In this document: piece by piece, positions 1 to 5,982 of the stretch
Numbering within the stretch: position 1 is the first letter of the stretch
How the letters are laid out: each line of letters begins with the position of its first letter
DNA from: Sphingomonas sp.
GTDB lineage: Bacteria; Pseudomonadota; Alphaproteobacteria; Sphingomonadales; Sphingomonadaceae
Length of the DNA: 7,758 nucleotides
Assembly: GCA_030824725.1 (NCBI GenBank)
Contig: JAPJRE010000187.1
Span: 1 to 7,758 of the forward strand
Direction: 5' to 3'
Made by a program: the position numbers and the translations under genes
Notes under the pieces: generated by a model
What the model saw: only the letters and a program-made list of their open reading frames with translations
Database searches by the model: none
Told to the model about the DNA's origin: nothing

Positions 1-2172
1 GCGGATGAAGCCAGCGATTTCCCACGCGTTGTTCTCGGCGGTGTAGCCGATCTTCAGGCCGCCTTCGAAATTGCCGTTCGCGGTGAACTCCTTGGTCTCG
101 TACAGCACGAAGTTGGTATAGCCCTGCACGTTCCAGTCGGTCGCCAGGAACAGCTTGCCGCCGATGTCCATCGGGATGTCATAGCGGGCGTTGAAGCTGA
201 GATTATACTCCGGCGCGTTCGGCAGCGGGTTGCCGTCGATCTTGGCGAGGAACAGGGAGCCCTGCTTGCGCAGCGGATCGAGCACGGTGCAGGTCACCGC
301 GCCGCCGAACGCGCAGACCTGCGCCTCGAGGTTGCGATCCTCGATCTTGCTGTGCAGCAGGCTGAGGCCCGCCTGGATCGACAGGTTGCGCACCGGGCGC
401 CAATCGACATCGGCCTCCATGCCATAGGCCTTGGCCTTGTTGGCATTGAGCAGCACGCCGTTGCCGTTCAGGTCGTTGCCGTTCAGCTGGATGTCGTCGA
501 CCGTATAGTAGAAGCCCGACAGGTTGGCGCGCAGCGTGCGGCCCAGCTGAGTCTTCACACCGGCTTCCCAGGACAGGATCTTCTCGGAACTCGCGGTGGT
601 GAAGTCCGAGTTGAATACCGCCGAACGCCCCTGGATCGTGGGCCCACGGAAGCCCTTGGCAACGCGCGCATAGACGCTGACGTCGGCGTTCACTTCATAG
701 CGCGCGCTCAGGTCCCAGCTCGGCTGCGTGTCCGAAAGGCGAACGTGGCGGCGGCCGGTATAGGTGACGGCGTTGGTCGGCGAGTTCGCCGTCTTCAGCA
801 GATCGGTAGTCTTGGTGTCCTCGGTCACGCGGCCGCCGGCGGTGATCGTCAGCTTAGGCGCGATTTCGTAGCTCGCCTGGCCAAACACCGCCCAGCTGGT
901 GTTCACATTGTGCAGCCGCACCCAGTTGTTCGGATTGTTGGCGGTGCCGGTGAGGAAATAGGCGCGCTGGTAGAATTCGGTGATATCGCGCGCGTCGAAA
1001 TACATCGCGCCGACCTGCCACTTGAGCGGACCCTCGCCGTTGCTGGCGACGCGGAATTCCTCGGTCCACTGGTCGAGGCCCTTCACGCGGCCCATCGACT
1101 CGCCGAAGCCGGCATTGCCGAAATCGGGCGCCGCACCGCCATCGGTGTCGCCGCGACTACGGCCGGACAGCGTCTCATAGGCGGTGATCGAAGTCAGCGT
1201 CACCGGGCCCAGATCCCAGTTGACGTGCACCGAGCCACCGGCGGTGTTGTACTTCTGGGGATTGTCGGCGCCTTCGTCCCAGCGCGCGCGGGTGAACTGC
1301 ACGCCGTTGATCTTGTTCGAGCCGAGGTTCAACGCGCCGCGACGGAACACGGTGGCCGTGCCGTCATACCAGCGGGCATGGCCCGAGGCGAGGATCGACA
1401 GGCTCTCGCTCGGCGTCGCGAGCAGCTGCGCACGCACGTCGCGCTCGTTGAAGCCGCCGGTCGCATTCTTGCGCCCGACGCGGGTGCCGTCGGCACTCGG
1501 GCCGGTATAGGTGTTGTCGATATAGTCGTCGCGGTGCTGGTAGAGCCCCGAAATTCGGAAGGCGAGCTTGTCCTGGATGATTGGCCCGCCGACGCCCGCG
1601 TCGACATTGACGCTGTTGTAGCTGCCATAGCTGGCCGTCGCGCGGCCCTCATAGGTCTGCGAGGGGCGGATCGAATCGAACTTGATGATGCCAGCGGTGG
1701 TGTTGCGGCCGAACAGCGAGCCCTGCGGACCCCGCAGCACTTCGATCTGGTTGACGTCGAACACCGGGTTCGACTTCATCACGACATGCTCGAGGACCAC
1801 GTCGTCCTGGATGATCGAGACCGGCTGCGAGGCGCCGAGGTAGAAATCGACGTTGCCGAGGCCGCGGATATAGAAGCGCGGGAAGATGCGGCCGGTCGAG
1901 GATTCGACATAGAGGCCCGGCACCTTGCCGGAGAGCGCAAGCAGCGTGTCGTCGCCGCCGGCGGTATAGTCGCGCGCCTGCGCGGCGGGCAGCACCGCGA
2001 CCGAGATCGGCACGTCCTGCTGGTTTTCCGGGCGGCGCTCGGCGGTGACGACGATTTCGCTCAGACCGTCATTGGTCTGCGTTTCCTGGGCGAAGGCGAG
2101 ACCGGACGTGAACAGCGCGCCCAGGGCGGCGCCGATCAGCAAGCTGCGCTTGTCGCGCGCGAGTTTCAGCAT
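1..2172 (-). CDS. TonB-dependent outer-membrane receptor, 3' end outside the window
   Basis: This is an outer-membrane active transporter powered by TonB/ExbBD. The ATG is at 2172, with GGGGA about seven bases upstream. The frame stays open to base 1, giving 724 residues without a stop, so the last barrel strands are missing; relatives are usually about 750-800 residues. Residues 1-28 are a signal peptide (basic MLKLARDKR, then a hydrophobic stretch ending AFA before QE). A TonB box (SEIVVTAERR) lies at about 38-47. The plug domain follows (about 50-165), with VPGLYVESSTG and FYIRGLGN at about 84-107 and the hallmark QIEVLRGPQGSLFGRNTTAG at about 142-161. The remainder has alternating aromatic-rich beta strands typical of the 22-strand barrel. 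The substrate cannot be read from the sequence. The upstream same-strand pnuC and kinase genes make a pyridine nucleoside or related vitamin plausible, which is inference; a siderophore or other ligand remains possible. Confidence 0.95.
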   Translation of the reverse strand, partial: MLKLARDKRSLLIGAALGALFTSGLAFAQETQTNDGLSEIVVTAERRPENQQDVPISVAVLPAAQARDYTAGGDDTLLALSGKVPGLYVESSTGRIFPRFYIRGLGNVDFYLGASQPVSIIQDDVVLEHVVMKSNPVFDVNQIEVLRGPQGSLFGRNTTAGIIKFDSIRPSQTYEGRATASYGSYNSVNVDAGVGGPIIQDKLAFRISGLYQHRDDYIDNTYTGPSADGTRVGRKNATGGFNERDVRAQLLATPSESLSILASGHARWYDGTATVFRRGALNLGSNKINGVQFTRARWDEGADNPQKYNTAGGSVHVNWDLGPVTLTSITAYETLSGRSRGDTDGGAAPDFGNAGFGESMGRVKGLDQWTEEFRVASNGEGPLKWQVGAMYFDARDITEFYQRAYFLTGTANNPNNWVRLHNVNTSWAVFGQASYEIAPKLTITAGGRVTEDTKTTDLLKTANSPTNAVTYTGRRHVRLSDTQPSWDLSARYEVNADVSVYARVAKGFRGPTIQGRSAVFNSDFTTASSEKILSWEAGVKTQLGRTLRANLSGFYYTVDDIQLNGNDLNGNGVLLNANKAKAYGMEADVDWRPVRNLSIQAGLSLLHSKIEDRNLEAQVCAFGGAVTCTVLDPLRKQGSLFLAKIDGNPLPNAPEYNLSFNARYDIPMDIGGKLFLATDWNVQGYTNFVLYETKEFTANGNFEGGLKIGYTAENNAWEIAGFIR

Positions 2173-2345
2173 TGGTTTTCCCCGAATGGATATTTGGTCT
2201 TGTGTTTGAACGGCACGCGGAACCGCAGCCCGGCATTTCAACGGCGATGCCAATTATTTGATAGTGGGTTCCCGTTGCCGTCGGGGGCGGCGCTAGGCTC
2301 GGATTGTGAACTTCCTGTGACGGAATTCCGGCGGCCGCCGGTTCC
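2173..2345 (-). promoter_or_regulatory. Leader/intergenic region between the kinase gene and the TonB receptor gene
   Basis: This 173-base gap probably carries either an attenuator or a separate promoter for the receptor. Just past the kinase stop lie two overlapping perfect palindromes: CCGGCGGCCGCCGG at 2328-2341 and CGGAATTCCG at 2321-2330. The first could form a 5-bp GC hairpin with a GGCC loop but lacks a following U-tract, so it is not a convincing intrinsic terminator. Further along is an AT-rich island (about 2250-2264) that could hold a -10 element, and a CAACGG/CCGTTG inverted pair. I see no THI-box or cobalamin-riboswitch core. The receptor's Shine-Dalgarno-like GGGGA lies close to its ATG. 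No promoter can be fixed with confidence. Confidence 0.3.
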
Positions 2346-2870
2346 TCAGATCTGTTGCCCAAAAGCCTCGATTGCGGCGAGCGCGGCGGCGGTGCGCGCC
2401 TCCCCTTCTCCCTGCACCAGCGCCCAGCGCACCCCGCGGCGCTCGAGTTCGGCGCGCGACAGATCGAAGAAGCGCTGCCGCAATGGACGCGTGCCGAACA
2501 GCCGCGTGCCGTCCGCGACCCAGGGCAGATCGATGTCGAACAGGAGGTAGACGTCCGCCGTGCCCTGCCAGGCATCGAACCAGGGATCGCGCGTGCCGAA
2601 CAGCATGTCTGCCCAGACGGCGGTCATCAGCGGATCGGTGTCGAGGATTAGCGGCGGCGCGGCCGTCTCCAGCATCATGCGGGTGCCGGCATCGTGCGTC
2701 TTGGCGATCTCGACCAGATCGACCATCGTGAAATCTGTGCCGCGCGCCTCGGCATATTCGCGGCCATATTCGTCGAGCACCGTGCCCCCGAGCGCCGCTG
2801 CGAGCCGCGCCGCAACCGTGGTCTTTCCCGTGCTTTCTGGTCCGTGGAGGCAGATGGTGCGAGGAATCAT
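2346..2870 (-). CDS. NadR-type ribosylnicotinamide kinase-like P-loop ATPase (standalone kinase domain)
   Basis: This 174-residue cytoplasmic protein matches the C-terminal kinase domain of NadR, which phosphorylates nicotinamide riboside to NMN with ATP. Visible motifs are a P-loop GPESTGKT (residues 10-17), the NadR-like DEYGREYAEA (33-42), a Walker-B-like LILDTD (74-79) and DLPWVADGTRLFGT (114-127), the counterpart of NadR's WVDDGLRSLG segment. There is no helix-turn-helix and no adenylyltransferase HIGH-type domain, so it should neither repress transcription nor make NAD from NMN. The ATG at 2870 overlaps the pnuC TGA (ATGA), and AGGG at 2878-2881 inside pnuC is its ribosome binding site, pointing to translational coupling. 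A longer open frame running upstream from 2870 inside pnuC is a shadow. Databases often call such proteins AAA-family ATPase. The nicotinamide riboside assignment rests on motifs plus the pnuC link; a different nucleoside substrate is possible. Confidence 0.88.
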   Translation of the reverse strand: MIPRTICLHGPESTGKTTVAARLAAALGGTVLDEYGREYAEARGTDFTMVDLVEIAKTHDAGTRMMLETAAPPLILDTDPLMTAVWADMLFGTRDPWFDAWQGTADVYLLFDIDLPWVADGTRLFGTRPLRQRFFDLSRAELERRGVRWALVQGEGEARTAAALAAIEAFGQQI

Positions 2871-3421
2871 GCGCGAGCCCTGGTCCAGTCGATCGCTCCC
2901 CACACCGAAAGCGCGAGGAAAAGACAATAGAGCACGGCGGTGAGCCACAGCCCCTTCACCAGGAACAAGGGAATGGCGAGCAGGTCCACCACGATCCACA
3001 GCGGCCAGCATTCCCAGGCGCGGCGCGACTGGAGGATCTGCGCGACGATGCTCAGCACCGCGATCGTGCCATCCCACCAGGGAAAGGCCGCATCGGTCAG
3101 GCGGGACATCAATGCGCCCCAGCCGAGCGCGACGAGCGCAGCGCCCGCCGCGCAGCCGACCCGCGCGCGGTTGGACAGCCGCACCACCGGCACCTCGCCC
3201 GCTTCCGCCTTGGCCTGCCGCCAGTTCCACCAGCCATAGCCGTTGACGATGAAATAGAAGCCCTGGAGCAGCGCGTCGCTGTACAGCCGCGCCTGCAGGA
3301 AGATCCAGGCGTACAGCGTCACCATCGCCAGCGCGAAGGGATAGTTCCACAGGCTCCGCCGCACGACCAGCGCGACATTGGCGAGTCCCAGCAGGGTGGC
3401 AATGGCTTCGATCGGCGACAC
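2867..3421 (-). CDS. pnuC: PnuC-family nicotinamide riboside/vitamin transporter
   Basis: This 184-residue integral inner-membrane protein belongs to the PnuC family of facilitators for nicotinamide riboside (PnuT homologues carry thiamine). About seven hydrophobic segments are visible, near residues 4-22, 27-44, 51-67, 88-106, 116-131, 139-155 and 157-177, consistent with the 3+1+3 fold. The signature WNYPFALAMVTLYAWIF and LLQGFYFIVNGYGWWNW are typical of the family; the aromatic cluster lines the substrate site in known structures. I chose the GTG at 3421 (VSPIEAIATLLG) because family members begin at that point. An in-frame ATG at 3502 would add 27 unlike residues, and neither start has a good ribosome binding site. 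Open frame further upstream runs antisense through tRNA-Pro and is not coding. PnuC needs a kinase to trap substrate, and such a kinase overlaps its 3' end by 4 bases. A thiamine-type role is less likely given that partner and no visible THI-box. Confidence 0.92.
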   Translation of the reverse strand: MSPIEAIATLLGLANVALVVRRSLWNYPFALAMVTLYAWIFLQARLYSDALLQGFYFIVNGYGWWNWRQAKAEAGEVPVVRLSNRARVGCAAGAALVALGWGALMSRLTDAAFPWWDGTIAVLSIVAQILQSRRAWECWPLWIVVDLLAIPLFLVKGLWLTAVLYCLFLALSVWGAIDWTRARA

Positions 3422-3520
3422 GGCGCAGGGCTTATCGGGCGCGCCCGCGAGGGTCGAGAGCGGGATTGGCTGCGCTGCCGAAAAAATGCACGCCCCTGCC
3501 ATTTTGCTGCAACGAACCGC

Positions 3521-3549
3521 TTGACGGCTTGGCCAACCCACCCTTATAG
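3521..3549 (+). promoter_or_regulatory. Sigma-70-type promoter of tRNA-Pro with GC-rich discriminator
   Basis: The -35 TTGACG (3521-3526) and -10 TTATAG (3544-3549) are separated by the ideal 17 bases, each one or two mismatches from consensus. The bases directly after the -10 are GCGCGCC (3550-3556), a GC-rich discriminator of the kind associated with stringently controlled stable-RNA promoters. Transcription should start near 3556, about 50 bases before the mature tRNA. This fits the only plus-strand gene immediately downstream. Confidence 0.75.
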
Positions 3550-3568
3550 GCGCGCCTCCAAGCTCAAG

Positions 3569-3599
3569 CCGGTCTGCTCCCGAAAGCATTGTAGACCGG
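3569..3599 (+). repeat. Inverted repeat in the tRNA-Pro 5' leader
   Basis: CCGGTCT (3569-3575) is repeated as AGACCGG (3593-3599). Including one G-U and one C-G pair inside, the leader RNA could form a 9-bp stem with a 13-base loop, ending seven bases before the mature tRNA 5' end. It may keep the leader from mispairing with the tRNA or affect RNase P processing. It has no U-tract, so it is not a terminator. The stem is seen in the sequence; the role is inference. Confidence 0.45.
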
Positions 3600-3606
3600 A
3601 CTCCGT

Positions 3607-3683
3607 CGGGGAGTAGCTCAGCCTGGTAGAGCACTGTCTTCGGGAGGCAGGGGCCGGAGGTTCGAATCCTCTCTCCCCGACCA
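3607..3683 (+). tRNA. tRNA-Pro (anticodon CGG), CCA encoded
   Basis: This 77-base gene folds into a full cloverleaf. The acceptor stem is CGGGGAG with CTCCCCG, the D-stem GCTC with GAGC, and the anticodon stem CTGTC with GGCAG (one G-U). The loop TTCGGGA places anticodon CGG at 3641-3643. The variable loop has five bases, and the T-arm is GGAGG, TTCGAAT, CCTCT. Discriminator A73 and a genomic CCA follow. C1-G72, G35, G36 and A73 are the known identity elements of bacterial tRNA-Pro, so the isotype is secure. It reads CCG, a common proline codon in GC-rich genomes. It has its own promoter about 50 bases upstream and is divergent from pnuC. Only a short T-rich stretch (3684-3690) follows, with no clear hairpin terminator. 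Confidence 0.97.
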
Positions 3684-4036
3684 TTTTCTTGATTCGGCAG
3701 GAAGTCGCGCCCAGCGCGGCTTCCGCCATCTCCGCTTCCCTGCGATGCTGCGAGCGCGGCACGGTCACCCCGTCCACCCCGCTGCAAATGGCTAACGCCG
3801 CGCGCACCCTGCGGCGAAGCAGGGTTCGGATTGTCAGCGCATACGATTGCCTTGATCCCAAGCAAGCGCTTCTCGCCGCCGCGATCTTTTGAACCACGGG
3901 ACAATCGCGCCCGCCCGGGGCAATCTCGACTCAATTAACCATAACCTGATCTTATACCATTTGCTGCACTGCATCATGTTGAATTGGTCCACGTTGTTCG
4001 ATACCCTGTCCATACTGGACCGGGGGAGACCTAGCG
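3684..4036. other. Gene-poor stretch between tRNA-Pro and the small orphan gene
   Basis: About 350 bases without a convincing gene. A 67-codon plus-strand open frame (3689-3892) begins with TTG directly after the tRNA, has no ribosome binding site and no recognisable motif, so I did not call it. Minus-strand frames here continue antisense through the tRNA and are artefacts. The right part (about 3930-3985) is distinctly AT-richer than its surroundings and is the likely promoter region of the gene at 4037. It contains TTAACCAT (3935-3942) and a TATACC (3953-3958) that could serve as a -10, though no good -35 sits at the right distance. Confidence 0.5.
3986..4021 (+). repeat. Nested inverted repeats immediately upstream of the orphan gene's ribosome binding site
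   Basis: GGTCCA (3986-3991) is complementary to TGGACC (4016-4021). A second copy, GTCCA (4008-4012), is also complementary to TGGAC (4016-4020) across three bases. The right arm can therefore pair with either left arm, and its end touches the GGGGGAG Shine-Dalgarno sequence at 4022-4028. It could be a protein operator or two alternative RNA hairpins that vary access to the ribosome binding site. The repeats are seen; a regulatory role is inference. Confidence 0.35.
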
Positions 4037-4351
4037 ATGAGCGCGGAAGATTGCGCGGCTGGCCATGAAATCGTCCGGAACATCGAATTGGCGTTGGGCG
4101 ACGGCTCGACCGTCACCGTGTATCTCCGGGGGCAGAACGAAGCTCTTCCGGTGGTGCGGGTGCAGCGCAACGGGGCGACGGTGCGGCTGGAAGGCACCGG
4201 CAATTCCGTGCACGACGTTGCGTACAGCGCCATCGCCGCCGCGAGATACCTTCCGCGGACCGTGGGATCGACGGCGGCATCGACCATCGCCGCCAGGCCG
4301 CATGCACGAATCAACGATCTCGCCGCCAGCACCCTGCGGCCGGCACGGTAA
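4037..4351 (+). CDS. Small hypothetical protein, 104 residues
   Basis: I do not recognise this protein. The ATG at 4037 is preceded by a strong Shine-Dalgarno sequence GGGGGAG (4022-4028) with eight-base spacing, the main reason to believe it is real. Residues 1-50 (MSAEDCAAGHEIVRNIELAL, then DGSTVTVYLRGQNEALPVVRV) alternate polar and hydrophobic residues and look beta-rich. Residues 55-75 include GTGNSVHDVAYSAIAAARYL, a likely helix. The C-terminal 30 residues are Ala/Arg/Ser-rich and probably flexible. There is no signal peptide, membrane segment, or metal-binding cysteine cluster (one Cys only). It is likely monocistronic: tRNA-Pro lies upstream with its own promoter and the next gene is convergent. 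It may be lineage-restricted. Confidence 0.6.
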   Translation: MSAEDCAAGHEIVRNIELALGDGSTVTVYLRGQNEALPVVRVQRNGATVRLEGTGNSVHDVAYSAIAAARYLPRTVGSTAASTIAARPHARINDLAASTLRPAR

Positions 4352-4456
4352 CGGCACTCGGGCGCTCGTCCTTGCCGAAACGCGTGGTCTCACAACGGCA
4401 GACGGCCCGGCGCCGATCCGGCCGACAGCCGTTCCCTGCGGCCTATCGGTCGCTTC
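4352..4456. other. Convergent intergenic region
   Basis: This 105-base gap lies between the 3' ends of the orphan gene (plus strand) and the TPR-methyltransferase gene (minus strand). It is GC-rich with several short CGGC/GCCG complementarities. No stem followed by a T-run is visible in either direction, so I cannot mark an intrinsic terminator; termination may be Rho-dependent. Confidence 0.4.
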
Positions 4457-5827
4457 TCATCCCTGCATCTCCGGGAGCGGCCAGAGGATCAGCGTGATGC
4501 GGTCATGGCCGACCGCGATGTCCAGCGTCTCCCCCGCCCGCACGTCGCGCGGTTCCGGGAAGCTGTGCAGCACCTGCAGCCAGCCGCCGTCATGATAGCC
4601 GTCGGGGTGATTGTCGAACGTCACCCCGTCCGACAGGTCGATATGCATCCACTGCACGATGCCGATCGCGCGGCCACTGGCGGTGACCGGGATGCGTAGC
4701 CGCGACAGCGTCGCGTCATGCTTTTTGCGGGTGAGGTCGAGCCGCACCAGTTCGAGATCGTCCGACAGTCGCTGCCAGCCGGTCATCGTGCCGTGGATCG
4801 GCAGCCGCTGGGGCGCGAAGGCGGTGAAGGCGGAGAGATCGAAGCCCGATACGTCGCCGACAAAGGCATAGTCCGCCAGCGTGTCGCTCGCGACCAGACA
4901 GCCCATCGCGCTGGCCGCGCGCGGAATCACGATCGCATCGGGTGCGAGCAGGCGCCGATGCGCATCCTCGAACGTATCGAGCACCTTCTCGGTCAGCAGG
5001 TCGCTGGAGAGGATTTCCGAGACCAGAATGTCCGCCGGCCCTTCGAGCTGGTCGCCTACCGCCAGCTGGGTCGAAGGCAGCGGATGGACGGTGATGCGGT
5101 CCGCATAACCGTTTCCGGCGACGATCTGCTTCGCCATCTCGGCGATCATCGGCTCCATCTCGCAGGCGACCACCTTCTGCGCGCCGGCCCGCGCCGCCAT
5201 CAGCGACAACAGGCCGCTGCCTGCGCCGATGTCGAGGACGCGCGCCTCCGGCCCGGCGGCCGCGAGCGCCGCCTGGATCGCCGCCTCGAAGGCGTCGTTG
5301 CGCGGCACGTCGTTCATCATCGGGATATGCCAGAACGGCACCGATGCCGATCCGAGCCGGCGCACCTGATGGCGCAGGTGAAGATTGTCCGGCTGCAAGG
5401 CCAGCGCCCGCCGGAACATCCCGATCGCCTCCAGATTGCGATGCGCATCGGCGAGCACCACCGCAAGGTTGCCGAGCGCGGTGGGATTGTCCGGATCGAG
5501 CGCGACGACGCGCTCCAGCGTGGCGATCGCCTCCTCGGTGTGATTGAGCCAGTGGAGCGTCAGCCCCTTCTCGTGCAGCGCCCCCAGATGATCAGGCTCG
5601 ATGGCGAGCAGCTGGTCCCAGGCATGCAGCGCGTCCTCGGGGCGTGAGAGCCGGCCGAGCAGTCCGGCCAGGAGCGGCAACACCTCGGCGGGGCGATAGT
5701 CCTGCGCCCGCACCGCCCGGTAGCGGGCCTCGGCCGCCTCCAGTGCCCCCTGCTCGTGCAGCGCCATCGCCTCGGCGAGGGCGGCGCGTGCCTCGGCCAG
5801 GCGATCGGGGGACTCGAGGTCGGTCAC
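4457..5827 (-). CDS. TPR-containing protein arginine methyltransferase-like protein (PRMT7/PRMT9 type)
   Basis: This 456-residue, probably cytoplasmic protein has two parts. Residues about 10-155 are TPR-like helical repeats (for example AIATLERVVALDPDNPTALG at about 101-119), used for protein binding. Residues about 165-450 match a PRMT fold: pre-motif WHIPMMNDVPRNDAFEAAI (166-184), SAM-binding VLDIGAGSGLLSLM (197-210), acidic post-I ACEME (221-225), a double-E loop SEILSSDLLTE with E271 and E280, and GGWLQ (414-418) at the place of the THW loop. The wording is closest to PRMT7, and TPRs before a PRMT core recall PRMT9. The predicted reaction is SAM-dependent methylation of protein arginine; substrate and methylation type are unknown. 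The GTG start at 5827 is supported by AAGGA eight bases upstream. Pipelines may misname it as an L11 methyltransferase. Both double-E glutamates are kept, arguing for activity. It lies downstream of the porin gene on the same strand. Confidence 0.85.
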   Translation of the reverse strand: MTDLESPDRLAEARAALAEAMALHEQGALEAAEARYRAVRAQDYRPAEVLPLLAGLLGRLSRPEDALHAWDQLLAIEPDHLGALHEKGLTLHWLNHTEEAIATLERVVALDPDNPTALGNLAVVLADAHRNLEAIGMFRRALALQPDNLHLRHQVRRLGSASVPFWHIPMMNDVPRNDAFEAAIQAALAAAGPEARVLDIGAGSGLLSLMAARAGAQKVVACEMEPMIAEMAKQIVAGNGYADRITVHPLPSTQLAVGDQLEGPADILVSEILSSDLLTEKVLDTFEDAHRRLLAPDAIVIPRAASAMGCLVASDTLADYAFVGDVSGFDLSAFTAFAPQRLPIHGTMTGWQRLSDDLELVRLDLTRKKHDATLSRLRIPVTASGRAIGIVQWMHIDLSDGVTFDNHPDGYHDGGWLQVLHSFPEPRDVRAGETLDIAVGHDRITLILWPLPEMQG

Positions 5828-5838
5828 GGCGGCAATCC

Positions 5839-5976
5839 TTAAGAACTGGTTTCGATGCGGGTCGCTCCGGATAGGCCAATCACCGCCGCCAGCAATAGCG
5901 TGTGGCGCAATTTCGCGTTCCCGGAGCGCGCGAACGCCGCCGAATCAGGCAGGATCGGCGGCGCCACGTCCGGCAT
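5839..5976 (-). CDS. Possible 45-residue membrane peptide between the porin and PRMT genes
   Basis: An ATG at 5976 starts six bases after the porin's TGA, in the same frame, and runs 45 codons to a TAA at 5839-5841. The stop overlaps the AAGGA ribosome binding site of the methyltransferase gene. The peptide is MPDVAPPILPDSAAFARSGN, then a basic stretch and the hydrophobic segment TLLLAAVIGLSGATRI, compatible with one membrane span. By my count about three quarters of its third codon positions are G or C, as expected for coding sequence here but not proof. There is no Shine-Dalgarno sequence, so translation would depend on re-initiation after the porin. It could equally be the porin's non-coding trailer. 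I recognise no family. Confidence 0.3.
   Translation of the reverse strand: MPDVAPPILPDSAAFARSGNAKLRHTLLLAAVIGLSGATRIETSS
5936..5962 (-). terminator. GC hairpin just after the porin gene
   Basis: GCCGCCGA (5936-5943) and TCGGCGGC (5955-5962) form a perfect 8-bp stem with an 11-base loop, 20 bases beyond the porin stop codon. No U-tract follows on the minus strand, so it is more likely to stabilise the 3' end or cause partial termination than to be a full intrinsic terminator. It lies inside the possible 45-codon ORF. Confidence 0.3.
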
Positions 5977-5982
5977 CGCGCG

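Noticed and set aside
2321..2341. GC palindromes after the kinase stop as an intrinsic terminator.
   Set aside because: No U-tract follows on the minus strand; listed only as part of the leader description.
352..2550. 732-codon open frame on the plus strand opposite the TonB receptor gene.
   Set aside because: It lies in exact antisense codon register to the receptor, so it stays open because the receptor avoids TTA, CTA and TCA codons, normal in GC-rich genomes. The receptor frame has a signal peptide, TonB box and plug motifs; this one has none.
2871..3350. Upstream extension of the kinase frame to an ATG at 3350 (334 codons).
   Set aside because: The added residues are an out-of-frame reading of pnuC; the ATG at 2870 with AGGG upstream and the ATGA overlap is the natural start.
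3689..3892. 67-codon plus-strand open frame following tRNA-Pro.
   Set aside because: TTG start inside the tRNA trailer, no ribosome binding site, no recognisable domain.
3544..3934. Minus-strand open frames crossing tRNA-Pro, with peptides such as GERGFEPPAPASRRQCSTRL.
   Set aside because: These are the familiar spurious peptides from antisense translation of tRNA genes; the cloverleaf on the plus strand explains the sequence.
3943..3958. AACCTGATCTTATACC, resembling part of the thiamine-riboswitch core ACCTGATC...ATACC.
   Set aside because: The rest of the THI element (CTGAGA stem, GCGTAGGGA end) is absent, and it lies upstream of the orphan gene on the other strand from pnuC.
3600..4036. 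tRNA-Pro 3' end as an integration (att) site for a mobile island.
   Set aside because: No second copy of the tRNA 3' end, integrase or transposase is visible in the window.
4718..5647. 309-codon plus-strand open frame opposite the methyltransferase.
   Set aside because: Arg/His/Gln-rich low-complexity translation typical of GC-rich antisense frames; the opposite strand has clear TPR and PRMT motifs.
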